This document shows positions 47,048-57,048 of a stretch of 64,000 bases of DNA, piece by piece. The notes under the pieces were generated by a model, which ran no database searches, was not told the origin of the DNA, and saw only the letters and a list, made by a program, of their open reading frames with translations. The stretch spans positions 62,001 through 126,000 of the forward strand of contig JACNFK010000034.1 in assembly GCA_014384675.1 (NCBI GenBank), written 5' to 3'. Source of the stretch: Candidatus Thiopontia autotrophica (GTDB lineage: Bacteria > Pseudomonadota > Gammaproteobacteria > GCF-002020875). The position numbers and the translations under genes were made by a program. Position 1 is the first letter of the stretch, and every line of letters begins with the position of its first letter.

Positions 47048-47296
47048 TCAATTCCCGGCACCGCGCATACTGCGGAAAGCCAACTTTTCAAAATGGTCGG
47101 CAATCTTGCGTACGCAGACCACACACCCCTCCTTCCCCATCAGCAGCTCTGAAAACCTCTTTTTGATGCGATTGCCATATTTGTCAGAGATCTCTACCTG
47201 CTGTTCATCAGGCAAAATCTGCGCATCCAGCCTGAACTCTCTGAGTATCTCTCCAAGCTCGGTAAATCTATTCATATCATATCTTGCTGCTACCAT
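47048..47296 (-). CDS. 82-residue hypothetical protein upstream of nap
   Basis: Good GAGGAGGG ribosome site before ATG 47296. Soluble, charged; a CVVC pair (residues 58-61) and a possible beta-rich N-terminal half. No family recognised. Divergent from napA across a 443-base regulatory region. Confidence 0.65.
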   Translation of the reverse strand: MVAARYDMNRFTELGEILREFRLDAQILPDEQQVEISDKYGNRIKKRFSELLMGKEGCVVCVRKIADHFEKLAFRSMRGAGN

Positions 47297-47521
47297 TTCT
47301 TAACCCTCCTCAACTACGCTTTTACATTACAGAGACCAAAAAACCCCCATAACGAGTTATCTCCACTGACTAAAAGTATCAGACAAACAAAAACTGTCAA
47401 CTATCTTAAATCTTAAATGATATTGTTGAATAGGCTGACAGCTACGTAACAGCTACACTTAGATAAATTATTAATAGAGTATGGTGGAGTACAAATGCAG
47501 GGACAGCTATGGTTGAACCAA

Positions 47522-47584
47522 TTGATGTAGATCAATTAACAAACCATGATACTTGTTGACGTAGCTATTGTTTTTTGAGATAAA
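47522..47584 (+). promoter_or_regulatory. FNR-dependent promoter of napAB
   Basis: A perfect FNR box TTGATGTAGATCAA (47522-47535), then TTGACG (47556-47561), 17 bp, GATAAA (47579-47584). The predicted start near 47591 puts the box at about -62, the class I position. The resulting leader of about 150 nt holds a stem AACCGTA (from 47646) with TACGGTT (to about 47696) enclosing GGGGAGGGGAC and CTCTCCC. Confidence 0.75.
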
Positions 47585-47739
47585 CACCTTTCACATGTTT
47601 TTATGTGGATATAACCAACTATAGTAGTAGGTTATATCTAGGAAAAACCGTACCTGGGGAGGGGACGGTGAACAAACTCTCCCTAAAGATACGGTTCTAT
47701 AATTTAGAATTAAAACGTAAATAGTGAGGAGAAGTATCT

Positions 47740-50286
47740 ATGGGAATCTCTAGAAGAGAGTTTATCAAATCCAATGCTGTGGCCGCGGCGGCTACTGCTG
47801 TTGGTATTAGCGGTATCCCCGTTGTAACCCAGGCAAAAGATGGCTACGATTCTGACGGTATCCGCTGGGACAAGGCCCCATGTCGCTTCTGCGGCACTGG
47901 CTGTAGTATTCTGGTTGGTACCAAAAACGGCAAGCTGGTAGCTACGCAGGGTGACCCGGACGCACCAGTCAACAGAGGGTTGAACTGTATCAAGGGGTAC
48001 TTCCTCTCCAAGATCATGTACGGCAGAGACCGTCTAACCACCCCTCTGTTGCGCCAGACTGATGGCAAGTACGACAAGAATGGTGAGTTTACCCCAGTGA
48101 GCTGGGATGATGCATTCGACATCATGGCCAAGAAGTGGAAAACGGCGATGGCCAATGACCACGCTCGTGGTGATGGCAAATCCACTGTTGGAATGTTTGG
48201 TTCGGGTCAGTGGACTGTTCTTGAGGGTTATGCTGCATCCAAACTTTACAAGGCTGGTTTCCGTTCAAACAATATTGACCCTAACGCACGCCACTGTATG
48301 GCATCTGCGGTAGGTGCATTCATGCGTACCTTCGGCTCCGATGAGCCCATGGGCTGCTATGATGATTTTGAGCATGGTGAGAACTTTGTACTCTGGGGCT
48401 CCAATATGTCGGAGATGCACCCCATCCTCTGGTCGCGTATCACTGATACACGCCTGACCAAGAAAAACTCATCGGTACATGTTCTCTCTACCTATACCCA
48501 CCGTAGCTGTGACCTTGCAGACAATGTACTGATCTTCGAGCCACAAACTGACCTGGTGATTGGTAACTATATTGCAAACCACATTATCCAGAGTGGCGCT
48601 GTAGACCATAATTTTGTAAAGAAACATACAAATATACGTCTCGCCAATACCGATATCGGTTATGGGCTGCGCCCAAATGATCCTCGTGAGAAGAGTGCAA
48701 AAAACAGCTCTCCACGCAAGGCTCAGGTTGGCTCCAAGCCAATGACCTTTGATGAGTACAAGGCATTTGTTGCCGAGTACACCCTGGAGAAGGCCGTCGA
48801 GATGTCTGGTGTCCCTGCAGAGAACCTGAAGGCACTGGCTGATCTCTATGCTGACCCAAGCAAGAAGATCGTCTCTCTCTGGACCATGGGAACCAACCAG
48901 CATGTACGTGGTGTCTGGATGAACCACCTGATGTATAACCTGCATCTGCTGACCGGCAAGATCTCCGAGCCTGGCAATGGGCCATTCTCTCTGACTGGAC
49001 AGCCTTCTGCCTGTGGTACCGCACGTGAGGTTGGAACCTTCGCCCACCGTCTGCCTGCAGACCTGGTGGTGATGAAGAAACCACACCGTGACTTTACCGA
49101 GAAGACCTGGAAGATTCCTGCAGGAACTATCCCTGGCAAACCTGGATACCATGCGGTACTACAAAATCGCAAACTCAAGGATGGCAAGCTGAATGCCTAC
49201 TGGGTAATGTGTAACAACAACGTTCAGGCGGCACCAAATCTTAATGATGAGACCATGCCTGGGTATCGTAATCCAAAGAACTTTATTGTCACCTCGGATC
49301 CATACCCAACTATTACCGCAATGGCATCTGACCTGATCCTTCCTACTGCAATGTGGATTGAGAAGGAGGGTGTATATGGTAATGCAGAGCGTCGCTCTCA
49401 GGCGTGGCGTCAGCAGGTTCCACCTGTAGAGGGTGCCAAGTCAGATCTCTGGCAGTTGATGGAGTTCTCCAAGCACTTCACTACCGAAGAGGCGTGGGGA
49501 GAGGCGCACGTTGCGGCCAACCCAGAGTTCAAGGGCAAGACCCTGTTTGATGTGCTCTATGGTAATGGACAGGTCAACAAGTATGGCCTGGAGGATCTGG
49601 AGAGAGGGTTTGATAACGAAGAGGCGTTCCACTTCGGTTTCTACCCACAGAAGGGGCTCTATGAAGAGTATCGCCTGTTTGGTCTAAATGGCCCAAAGAA
49701 GGGGCATGAGCTTGGTGAATATACCCAGTATCACAAGACGCGCGGCATGCGCTGGCCGGTAATCGATGGCAAGGAGACCCTTTGGCGCTATCGTGAAGGG
49801 TTTGACCCACTGGTTAGAAAGTCAAACCCAACGGTTGCCAAGGGTGATGTCTACTTCTATGGAAAACCGGATGGCAAGGCCAACATCTTCTGTTGCCCTT
49901 ACGAGCCACCTGCGGAGTCTCCGGATGCAGAGTTCCCACTGTGGATGACTACTGGTCGTGTACTCGAGCACTGGCACTCTGGCTCAATGACTCAGCGTGT
50001 TCCTGAGCTCTACCGTGCAGTACCTGATGCATTGATCTATATGCATCCAAAGGATGCCAAGGCGGCAGGACTACATGATGGTGCAGCAGCAATGGTTACA
50101 TCCCGTCGCGGCAGCATGAAAGCGCGCGTCTCCACTCGAGGACGTAACAAGATGCCAGAGGGGCTGATATTTGTTCCATGGTTTGATGCGCGTCGTCTGG
50201 TAAACAAGCTGGTTCTTGATGCAACCGACCCTCTCTCCAAAGAGACGGACTTTAAGAAGACCGCTGTTAAAGTGACTAAGGCCTAA
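47740..50286 (+). CDS. napA: Periplasmic nitrate reductase catalytic subunit
   Basis: 848 residues. Tat signal SRREFIKSN, [4Fe-4S] ligands C48, C51, C55 and C83 (CRFCGTGC...NCIKG), and the Mo-ligating Cys C186 in NARHCMAS. Binds bis-MGD and reduces nitrate to nitrite in the periplasm. Sequence follows NapA along its whole length, including the C-terminal [21 protein letters not shown] ribosome site. Followed after 13 bases by napB. Confidence 0.98.
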   Translation: MGISRREFIKSNAVAAAATAVGISGIPVVTQAKDGYDSDGIRWDKAPCRFCGTGCSILVGTKNGKLVATQGDPDAPVNRGLNCIKGYFLSKIMYGRDRLTTPLLRQTDGKYDKNGEFTPVSWDDAFDIMAKKWKTAMANDHARGDGKSTVGMFGSGQWTVLEGYAASKLYKAGFRSNNIDPNARHCMASAVGAFMRTFGSDEPMGCYDDFEHGENFVLWGSNMSEMHPILWSRITDTRLTKKNSSVHVLSTYTHRSCDLADNVLIFEPQTDLVIGNYIANHIIQSGAVDHNFVKKHTNIRLANTDIGYGLRPNDPREKSAKNSSPRKAQVGSKPMTFDEYKAFVAEYTLEKAVEMSGVPAENLKALADLYADPSKKIVSLWTMGTNQHVRGVWMNHLMYNLHLLTGKISEPGNGPFSLTGQPSACGTAREVGTFAHRLPADLVVMKKPHRDFTEKTWKIPAGTIPGKPGYHAVLQNRKLKDGKLNAYWVMCNNNVQAAPNLNDETMPGYRNPKNFIVTSDPYPTITAMASDLILPTAMWIEKEGVYGNAERRSQAWRQQVPPVEGAKSDLWQLMEFSKHFTTEEAWGEAHVAANPEFKGKTLFDVLYGNGQVNKYGLEDLERGFDNEEAFHFGFYPQKGLYEEYRLFGLNGPKKGHELGEYTQYHKTRGMRWPVIDGKETLWRYREGFDPLVRKSNPTVAKGDVYFYGKPDGKANIFCCPYEPPAESPDAEFPLWMTTGRVLEHWHSGSMTQRVPELYRAVPDALIYMHPKDAKAAGLHDGAAAMVTSRRGSMKARVSTRGRNKMPEGLIFVPWFDARRLVNKLVLDATDPLSKETDFKKTAVKVTKA

Positions 50287-50299
50287 GGAGGAGATACCA

Positions 50300-50743
50300 A
50301 TGAAAAAGCGTAATATCATGATGTTTGTATTGGGTGCTTCTCTGGCTGCACTGCTAGGTGGAAGTTCTGTTGTTGTGGCTGGCGATGTCACCTCCCTGCG
50401 TGGAGGCAGTGATATCAATGCCGATTCGGCAATTCCTACCAGGAAAAACCGCTTTAAGGATGCTGATCCTTTTGCACGAACCTGGAAAGAGCAGCCCCCG
50501 GTAATGCCTCACAAAGACTATTCAATCTCTGTAAAAGAGAACGAGTGTATGGATTGTCATAGTGATGCGAACTACAAAGAGGAGGAGGCCACCAAGATTG
50601 GCCGTAGCCACTATGTAGATCGTGCCGGCAACACTCTTAACCACCTCTCTGGAGCAAGATTCTTCTGTAATCAGTGTCATGCCCCTCAATACCGGGTGGA
50701 TCCGCTGGTTGTAAATGAATTCTCAACCAGTGCAAGACGCTAA
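50300..50743 (+). CDS. napB: Diheme cytochrome subunit of periplasmic nitrate reductase
   Basis: 147 residues with a signal peptide (about 1-27), two heme sites CMDCH (83-87) and CNQCH (123-127), and candidate distal His ligands H71 and H104. Electron donor to NapA. AAGGAGG ribosome site. A terminator follows. Confidence 0.96.
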   Translation: MKKRNIMMFVLGASLAALLGGSSVVVAGDVTSLRGGSDINADSAIPTRKNRFKDADPFARTWKEQPPVMPHKDYSISVKENECMDCHSDANYKEEEATKIGRSHYVDRAGNTLNHLSGARFFCNQCHAPQYRVDPLVVNEFSTSARR

Positions 50744-50774
50744 TGGCTAGAGAGTAGCTATTGAGTAGAAATAG

Positions 50775-50809
50775 CCGCTTGGATCTTGCATGATCCAAGC
50801 GGTTTTTTT
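50775..50809 (+). terminator. Intrinsic terminator between napB and napD
   Basis: CCGCTTGGATC and GATCCAAGCGG (11 bp) with a 6-base loop and seven T. It separates napAB from napDG; a TATAAT at 50820-50825 may start the second unit. Confidence 0.92.
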
Positions 50810-50868
50810 ATGCTGACGGTATAATCAGGATAAACTAAACATATAAAACAAGGGAAAGGAGGCAGATA

Positions 50869-51132
50869 GTGGAAGATACAGTTATACAAATTTCGGGAGT
50901 TGCAATCAGACTCAGACCAGAGATGATGGAGTCGGTTAAATCACAACTCAACGCCATTGATGGTCTGGAGATTCATGCCGAGGATGCTGCAGGAAAACTT
51001 GCCATCACTCTGGAGGGGCGTGACGCCAATACCATGACAGATAGCATCACCGAAATTGAGTCAATTGATGGTGTTATTATTGTTAACCCTGTATATATTC
51101 ACGATGAGACGGAGATTGCAGAGGCCTCTTAA
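50869..51132 (+). CDS. napD: NapD, chaperone for NapA maturation
   Basis: 87 residues starting at GTG 50869 behind AAAGGAGG. Small ferredoxin-like fold: an N-terminal VIQISGVAIRLRPE strand, the middle KLAITLEG strand and the GVIIVNPVYIHDE end, as in NapD, which binds the NapA Tat signal and blocks premature export. Confidence 0.85.
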   Translation: MEDTVIQISGVAIRLRPEMMESVKSQLNAIDGLEIHAEDAAGKLAITLEGRDANTMTDSITEIESIDGVIIVNPVYIHDETEIAEAS

Positions 51133-51149
51133 CCGAACCTGAGCCAGCC

Positions 51150-52007
51150 ATGAGCAAGAAGAAGGTAGACCGCAGGCAGTTCCTCACCGACAGTGGAAAG
51201 ATGGTTGGTGGGCTCTCTGTTGCTGGTGCTACGATTGGCCTGTTCGGCAAGCAGGCGAGCTCAATGCCGGCCTATGCGCTGCGTCCACCTGGTGCACTTC
51301 CCGAGAATGAGTTTCTGGGCTCCTGTATCCGCTGTGGTCTCTGTGTTCAGGATTGTCCCTATGAGATCCTCCATCTGGCAGAGCTACAGGAAGAGGTGGC
51401 TCTAGGTACTCCATACTTTATCGCTCGCGACAAGCCGTGCGAGATGTGCGAGGAGATCTACTGCATCCAGAATTGTCCTACCGGGGCACTGGATAGAGGC
51501 CTGGCTGATATCAATACCTCGCGCATGGGGGTTGCAGTTCTGGTTGATCAAGAGACCTGTCTGAACCTGCTGGGGCTGCGTTGCGATATCTGTTACCGAG
51601 TCTGTCCGGTTCTTGATGAGGCGATATCACTGGAACGCTTTCACAATGCCCGCACCAAGCGTCACACAATCTTCGTGCCGACTGTACACTCCGATGCCTG
51701 CACCGGTTGTGGCAAGTGTGAATATGCATGTCCTCTACCTGTTGCAGCAATCAAGGTGCTGCCGGAAAATATAGCCAAGGGACAACTTGGCGAGCATTAT
51801 CGTTTAGGCTGGAGAGAGAAGGAGCAGGCCGGAGAGTCTCTGGTGACCCCGGACATAGAGCATCAATACAACCTGCCTGAGGGATTCCAATATGACCTCG
51901 AGGGCGAGGGGTTGATTGCACCTGAGGAGGGACCAAACCTTCTTGATCTTAATATTCCGGGAATGCCAAAATTCTCGATTCCCGCCCCCAAAACAACCAA
52001 AAAATAG
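51150..52007 (+). CDS. napG: NapG periplasmic ferredoxin subunit
   Basis: 285 residues. Tat-type signal DRRQFLTDSGK and four [4Fe-4S] sites: CIRCGLCVQDCP, CEMCEEIYCIQNCP, CDICYRVCP and CTGCGKCEYACP. Couples NapH to NapAB or another acceptor. Starts 18 bases after napD; napH is at 37.9 kb. Confidence 0.93.
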   Translation: MSKKKVDRRQFLTDSGKMVGGLSVAGATIGLFGKQASSMPAYALRPPGALPENEFLGSCIRCGLCVQDCPYEILHLAELQEEVALGTPYFIARDKPCEMCEEIYCIQNCPTGALDRGLADINTSRMGVAVLVDQETCLNLLGLRCDICYRVCPVLDEAISLERFHNARTKRHTIFVPTVHSDACTGCGKCEYACPLPVAAIKVLPENIAKGQLGEHYRLGWREKEQAGESLVTPDIEHQYNLPEGFQYDLEGEGLIAPEEGPNLLDLNIPGMPKFSIPAPKTTKK

Positions 52008-52018
52008 GTTACTGAACC

Positions 52019-52360
52019 ATGAAAACTGTTATTGCGATAATCTGTTCGCTATTTGTCTACCAATCTGCCTATGCCAATGATGCGTCCATATCGGATCGGG
52101 TCACTGCGCTGGAGAATCGTATCAGTGAGCTGGAGGATCAGCTCAGGGATAGTATCGGTAAAAATCGCTGGAAGGATGATGTTCTGTGGCAACGGGTCAA
52201 AAAGGATATGACATCCCGCTCAATAAAGAGCCTGCTGGGCAAGCCCGGGCGAATTGAGGAGTCGATCTTCACCACCTGGTACTACCATCCAACCTCCAAG
52301 CTATATGCTTTTGTCTGGTTTGATGAGGACAAGGTTCTGGGGTGGAAGGGGCCTGAGTAA
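52019..52360 (+). CDS. Small exported coiled-coil protein with SmpA/OmlA-like end
   Basis: 113 residues: signal peptide (1-19), a short coiled coil (SDRVTALENRISELEDQL, about 25-43) and a C-terminal part (SIKSLLGKPGRIEESIFTTW) like the SmpA/OmlA fold. Twelve bases after napG, so possibly part of its transcript. Role unknown. Confidence 0.75.
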   Translation: MKTVIAIICSLFVYQSAYANDASISDRVTALENRISELEDQLRDSIGKNRWKDDVLWQRVKKDMTSRSIKSLLGKPGRIEESIFTTWYYHPTSKLYAFVWFDEDKVLGWKGPE

Positions 52361-52363
52361 GTT

Positions 52364-53728
52364 TTACCCAATCCAGATGGTTTTGGCGTTCACAAACTCA
52401 TGCATTCCAAGTTTGGATAACTCTCGTCCGTAACCGGAATTTTTGATTCCTCCAAAGGGGAGACGCGGATCACTTTTGACGATCCCGTTTACAAAGGTGG
52501 CACCTGATTGAATCTTGCGGGCCACGCGCTCACCACGCTCCAGATCTTCGGTCCAGACGCTCCCTCCAAGCCCAAATGGGCTGTCGTTGGCAATACGGAC
52601 TGCATCGGTCTCATCTGTGGCACGAATCACAATCGCCACCGGCCCGAAGAACTCTTCACTGTAAGCCGCCATTCCAGGTTTTACATGGTCGAGAATTGAG
52701 GGGGCATAACCGGCATGGGTTATATCTGATGGGCTACATCCGGTCAACGGCTCCGCCCCCGCCTCGATACTTCTCTGTACCTGCTGATCAAGCTCATCAC
52801 GCAGATCTGTTCTCGCCATTGGTGCCAGTGTGGTGGCTGGATCCATTGGGTCGCCCAACTGCAACTCCTCCACGGCCTGTTTGAACCGAGAGACAAACTG
52901 GTCGGCAACAGCCTCAACCACAATAAACCGTTTGGCTGCAATACAGCTCTGTCCACTATTAAGGTAACGAGAGGCTACTGCTACCTTTACCGCCGCATCC
53001 AGATCACAATCCTCCAACACAATGAATGCATCGGACCCCCCAAGCTCGAGCACGCTCTTTTTGAGGCTTGCCCCTGCTGTTGCAGCTACCTGTCGCCCCG
53101 CCGGCTCACTCCCTGTAAGGGTGACAGCGTGAACACGATCATCCTCGATGATTTTTGCCACCTGGGAGGCACGAATCATCAATGAGGTGAATACCCCCTG
53201 TGGCGCACCGGCCTCTCTGAACACCTCCTCAATGGCATGTGCAGAGCCGGGTACGTTGGATGCGTGCTTGAGCAGACCGGTATTACCGGCAACCAGTGCG
53301 GGGGCGGCAAAACGGAAAACCTGCCAGAGCGGGAAATTCCAGGGCATTACTGCCAATACCGTCCCCAATGGCTGGTGCGCAACCAGGCTTTTGCCAGCAT
53401 CGCTTGCGATGATCTCATCCGCCAGAAAACCTGGCCCTTCATCTGCATAGTAGTCACATACCCAGGCACACTTCTCTACCTCAGCCTCGGACTCAGTTAT
53501 CAGCTTGCCCATCTCTTTGGTTAGCATCTCTGCAAGTTCTCGCTTGCGCCTGCGCAACAGCTCTCCAGCCTTGCGCACAATGGCACAACGTTGCTCCAGG
53601 GGGGTGGACTGCCAGACTGGTGCTGCGGATGCGGCCTGAGCCAGTGCAGACTCTATCTGCTGTTCATCCCAATTCGGGATCTGCTCAATCACCTCGCCGC
53701 TGTATGGATTGATGGATTCAAAACTCAT
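52364..53728 (-). CDS. NAD(P)-dependent succinate-semialdehyde dehydrogenase family
   Basis: 454 residues of the aldehyde dehydrogenase superfamily: [20 protein letters not shown] (with general-base Glu) and the catalytic Cys in [12 protein letters not shown]. Closest to the short SSADH (Sad/GabD-like) group that lacks an N-terminal extension. Oxidises a small semialdehyde; exact substrate not certain. It overlaps the Feo-associated gene by 11 bases. Confidence 0.88.
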   Translation of the reverse strand: MSFESINPYSGEVIEQIPNWDEQQIESALAQAASAAPVWQSTPLEQRCAIVRKAGELLRRRKRELAEMLTKEMGKLITESEAEVEKCAWVCDYYADEGPGFLADEIIASDAGKSLVAHQPLGTVLAVMPWNFPLWQVFRFAAPALVAGNTGLLKHASNVPGSAHAIEEVFREAGAPQGVFTSLMIRASQVAKIIEDDRVHAVTLTGSEPAGRQVAATAGASLKKSVLELGGSDAFIVLEDCDLDAAVKVAVASRYLNSGQSCIAAKRFIVVEAVADQFVSRFKQAVEELQLGDPMDPATTLAPMARTDLRDELDQQVQRSIEAGAEPLTGCSPSDITHAGYAPSILDHVKPGMAAYSEEFFGPVAIVIRATDETDAVRIANDSPFGLGGSVWTEDLERGERVARKIQSGATFVNGIVKSDPRLPFGGIKNSGYGRELSKLGMHEFVNAKTIWIG

Positions 53729-53942
53729 TGCTACCCCCTCTCTTAGTCGTTTTCTGTCTATTGGTCAGTGAGACATTCTGCCCTGACGGGCAATCTTTTC
53801 CCTGAGAACAGCCTTGACAGGATGATGATGAGCCATCTCTGCCCAGACCGAGGGCACGTCTTGAATATCGCCACAAGTAGCGCAGGGCAAAGATCAGGAT
53901 TACCCCCAGCACCATGATCTCTATTGTGGTCAACTCACTCAT
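53718..53942 (-). CDS. FeoB-associated Cys-rich membrane protein
   Basis: 74 residues from ATG 53942 (overlapping feoB stop). One membrane segment near the N-terminus (TIEIMVLGVILIFALRYLW) and a CQGCSQGKDC cluster, the pattern of the small proteins encoded after feoB in many bacteria. Its role in Fe2+ uptake is not established; it takes the place of FeoC. A longer open frame upstream is inside feoB. Confidence 0.85.
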   Translation of the reverse strand: MSELTTIEIMVLGVILIFALRYLWRYSRRALGLGRDGSSSSCQGCSQGKDCPSGQNVSLTNRQKTTKRGGSNEF

Positions 53943-56080
53943 AAAAAGTACCCCGCAACCCTTACCACAACCCATGCCAGAACCCATGCGATACCTAATC
54001 CCAGTCCAATGGAGAACGTGGTCCAGCCAACTGACTGGGTCTCTCTTTTTATAACCGCAATGGTTGCAAGGCATGGCATATAGAGGAGGGTAAAGACCAT
54101 AAACGCAAGTGCCACCTCCGGAGCCATGCTCCCAGCCATCGCCTCACGCAGACTCATACTCTCCTCATCCACCTCATCACCTGTGTTGTAGAGGACTCCA
54201 AATGTAGAGACCACGATCTCCTTGGCCACAAATCCGGTCAGGAGGGCGATACTCCCCTTCCAGTCAAACCCCAGGGGCTCAAATATGGGCTGGATTGTTC
54301 TCCCAATCTGCCCCAGATAGCGCCTCTCCTGCTCCTCAGCCGCCTGCCTGTTTGCAAGCTCGGAAAGTGCCTGCTCTCTTGCCTGCCCCGCATCCATCTG
54401 CTGCTCTATACGGTGCTGCTCTGCGCCATAGTCCACGCTCAACTCAACGTTTTGAGGAAAGGCCTGCAGGAACCAGATAATGATAGAGCCCACCAGAATG
54501 ATACCGCTCACCTTTTTTAGAAACTCTACCGCCTTCTCCCACATGTGGATCACAACCGAGCGGGCTGCCGGCAGGCGATATGGTGGCAGCTCCATTACAA
54601 ACGGATCAGAGAGGCCTTGAAACATGGTCTTTTTCATCATCCAGGCGGCACCCATGGCTACCAGAATGCCCGCCAGGTAGAGCGCAAAGACTACTGTGCC
54701 TGCATACTCTGCAAAGAAGATTCCGGCCAACAGTACATAGACCGGCAGACGGGCCGAGCAGCTCATAAAAGGGTTGATGAGGATGGTGAGCAGCCTGTCC
54801 CTGGGGTTCTCGATGGTACGGGTCGCCATAATAGCCGGCACGTTACAACCAAACCCCATAAGCAGGGGGATAAAGGCTTTGCCATGGAGACCGATACCGT
54901 GCATAAAGCGGTCCATCAGAAAGGCGGCTCGTGCCATATATCCGGTATTCTCAAAGAATGAGATAAACAGGAATAACAGCACAATATTGGGGAGGAAGAT
55001 GATGATGCCACCAACCCCGCCAATAATTCCATCCACCAGCAGATTGCGGATCAACCCCTCCGGCATTAGCTCTGTGGTTGTATCAGAGAGCCAGCCCACT
55101 CCGGAATCAATCCAGTCCATCGGGTATTGGCCAACGGTAAACGTGGTCTGAAACATCAGCCACATAAAGAAGAGAAATAGTGGCAGCCCCAGTGCTCGAT
55201 TCAGCAGCACCTGGTCAATCCTGCGGGTCATGTTTTGGGCACGTACCGGTTTTGACTGCTGCATGGTCTCCTGCACCAGACCGTGAATAAATCCGTAACG
55301 GCCATCAGCCAACAGGGTTGGGGAGTCTTCGCCATGACTATCTTCAAGTTCTGTCTGCTCGCTCTTTGCTGCTGCAATCAGGTCTGCATGGTCATGCTCC
55401 TGTGCCAGCACATCGGAGTCCCCCTCCAGAAGCTTGAGTGCCAGCCAGCGAGAGCGCTCCTCCTCAATCTGTCCGGGGTGGAGTTTTGCGATATGTTCCT
55501 GGGTACGCTCAATCGCCTCTTCCACATGAGAGTCGTATGGAACCCTGATCTGACGAGAGCTGAACCCATCTTCTGCAATAGCTACTATCGCATCCAGCAG
55601 CTTCTCCTTGCCCTCGCCTGTACGTCCAACAGTCTCTACTGTTGGTGCCCCGAGAAGCTGAGAGAAGGTGGCTGTATCGATCTCCATCCCCTTGGCCCTA
55701 ACCTCATCAATCATATTTAGATTGATAATACGGGGCAGGTCCATCTCGATCAGCTGGGTGGTGAGAAACAGGTTCCTCTCCAGATTTCCGGCATCTACAA
55801 CATCAACCACCAGATCAGGTGACTCATTAAGGATATACTCACGAGCCACCTTCTCCTCTACTGTTTTTGAGGAGAGTGAGTAGGTTCCGGGTAGATCGAT
55901 AACATTTATGGTCCACCCCTTGTGGTGTACAGTTCCCTCTTTACGGGTAACTGTTACCCCGCTGAAGTTTCCCACCCGTTGACGCGCGCCCGTCAGGTGG
56001 TTAAAGATTGTGGTCTTTCCACAGTTGGGATTTCCTGCAAGGGCTACATTGATGATCTTGTCTGTCTGACCCATGGTCAT
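53939..56080 (-). CDS. feoB: Ferrous iron transporter FeoB
   Basis: 713 residues: N-terminal G domain (GNPNCGKTTIF, DLPGTYSL, NMIDE), helical GDI region, then the membrane part with the Gate motifs (MGFGCNVPAIMATRT, CSARLPVY, and GFVAKEIVVSTFG). Imports Fe2+. Overlaps both feoA (ATGA) and the Cys-rich gene (ATGA). Confidence 0.96.
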   Translation of the reverse strand: MTMGQTDKIINVALAGNPNCGKTTIFNHLTGARQRVGNFSGVTVTRKEGTVHHKGWTINVIDLPGTYSLSSKTVEEKVAREYILNESPDLVVDVVDAGNLERNLFLTTQLIEMDLPRIINLNMIDEVRAKGMEIDTATFSQLLGAPTVETVGRTGEGKEKLLDAIVAIAEDGFSSRQIRVPYDSHVEEAIERTQEHIAKLHPGQIEEERSRWLALKLLEGDSDVLAQEHDHADLIAAAKSEQTELEDSHGEDSPTLLADGRYGFIHGLVQETMQQSKPVRAQNMTRRIDQVLLNRALGLPLFLFFMWLMFQTTFTVGQYPMDWIDSGVGWLSDTTTELMPEGLIRNLLVDGIIGGVGGIIIFLPNIVLLFLFISFFENTGYMARAAFLMDRFMHGIGLHGKAFIPLLMGFGCNVPAIMATRTIENPRDRLLTILINPFMSCSARLPVYVLLAGIFFAEYAGTVVFALYLAGILVAMGAAWMMKKTMFQGLSDPFVMELPPYRLPAARSVVIHMWEKAVEFLKKVSGIILVGSIIIWFLQAFPQNVELSVDYGAEQHRIEQQMDAGQAREQALSELANRQAAEEQERRYLGQIGRTIQPIFEPLGFDWKGSIALLTGFVAKEIVVSTFGVLYNTGDEVDEESMSLREAMAGSMAPEVALAFMVFTLLYMPCLATIAVIKRETQSVGWTTFSIGLGLGIAWVLAWVVVRVAGYFL

Positions 56081-56316
56081 AACCCCTTATCAATATTGAC
56101 AAGGATCTGATCTGCCTCTGCATTACGCAGACTTACCTGATATCCACGAATTGTATAGGAGCGTGGATCCCCAAACGGGGCGGTGGAATCAACCCCAATC
56201 GTGGAGCCTTTTAGAAAACCCATCTCTGTCAGACGTTGGCGGAGGCGGTTTTCTCCATTAATGCCAATAATGGTGCCCTCCTCTCCAGGCTTTAGTGATG
56301 CCAGTGTTGCTTCCAT
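56077..56316 (-). CDS. feoA: FeoA, SH3-like partner of FeoB
   Basis: 79 residues: SH3-like fold with the GENRLRQRLTEMGFLKGS motif. Needed for full FeoB activity. First gene of feoA-feoB-(Cys-rich) operon. Confidence 0.94.
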   Translation of the reverse strand: MEATLASLKPGEEGTIIGINGENRLRQRLTEMGFLKGSTIGVDSTAPFGDPRSYTIRGYQVSLRNAEADQILVNIDKGL

Positions 56317-56341
56317 GATGGTCCGGGTTTATTGATGTGTT

Positions 56342-56356
56342 TGAGAATTATTACTA
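56342..56356 (-). promoter_or_regulatory. Candidate Fur box before feoA
   Basis: TAGTAAT-A-ATTCTCA on the minus strand matches 11 of 14 positions of the 7-1-7 Fur consensus and lies 26 bases before feoA. Confidence 0.45.
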
Positions 56357-56417
56357 TTTGCAAATAATATCACAAAAAGTATGGCAATACAAAAAGTGGA
56401 TGCCTCTCCGGCACCGA

Positions 56418-56879
56418 TCAGGCAGTCCGGTATCCCAGCCTCTCCTCGAGATCAACCTCACGAATACAGGATTCACAATAGGCAAAGATATCCGACTCTT
56501 CCGATTGCAGACAGTCGTGGATGGTATCCAGATTTTCCAGCACCTCCGCACGAAACTGCTCCCGATCAATCTCGGAACCATCTTTCATCCACCACCTTCT
56601 GATCAGAGATACAAAGACAGAGATTACACGCTGAATGTCACCCATCGACTCAAGTATCTGGCTCTTGCGACCAGCAACACAGTTCTGGTCGATAATCATC
56701 TGCGAGAACACTCTGTCCTCCAGGGTGAAATGTGCGAAAAGGAGTTTGGAGAACTCCTCAAGTTGCTGGATTATTTCAACTGGATCAAATCCAGACTCAC
56801 TGTTTAGCTGTGCAACAAACTGATCAATCTGCCCGTTGATCTGTTGGTGTTGCAGTTCCAGTTCCTCATATATCCCCAT
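56418..56879 (-). CDS. Hemerythrin-like protein
   Basis: 153 residues, all helical. HQQINGQID near the start, LLFAHFTLEDRVF in the second helix and TIHDCLQSEESDIFAYCE near the end resemble the H, HxxxE and HxxxD motifs of hemerythrin-like (HHE) domains with a di-iron site, but His spacing is not fully canonical. May handle O2, NO or iron; next to feo. Medium assignment. Confidence 0.6.
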   Translation of the reverse strand: MGIYEELELQHQQINGQIDQFVAQLNSESGFDPVEIIQQLEEFSKLLFAHFTLEDRVFSQMIIDQNCVAGRKSQILESMGDIQRVISVFVSLIRRWWMKDGSEIDREQFRAEVLENLDTIHDCLQSEESDIFAYCESCIREVDLEERLGYRTA

Positions 56880-57048
56880 ACCATCTTATAAAGCAATTTT
56901 TGTACCACTTCTGGCATCAGTATGAAAAATTGGTATCTTACTGATTTATATATATTAAATAGTTTTATGACAACCCTGATGACTCGATATGGTTAACCTA
57001 TATCATTCAATTTTTTAACCTTTACATTGAATGCATTGAACGTTTCGT

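Noticed and set aside
47640-47700. Known Moco riboswitch in the napA leader
   Set aside because: A stem and GGGGAGG are present but I could not match the known consensus; needs a covariance search.
48469-49152. Minus-strand open frame of 227 codons inside napA
   Set aside because: Antisense to napA, whose sequence is conserved throughout; a codon-bias shadow.
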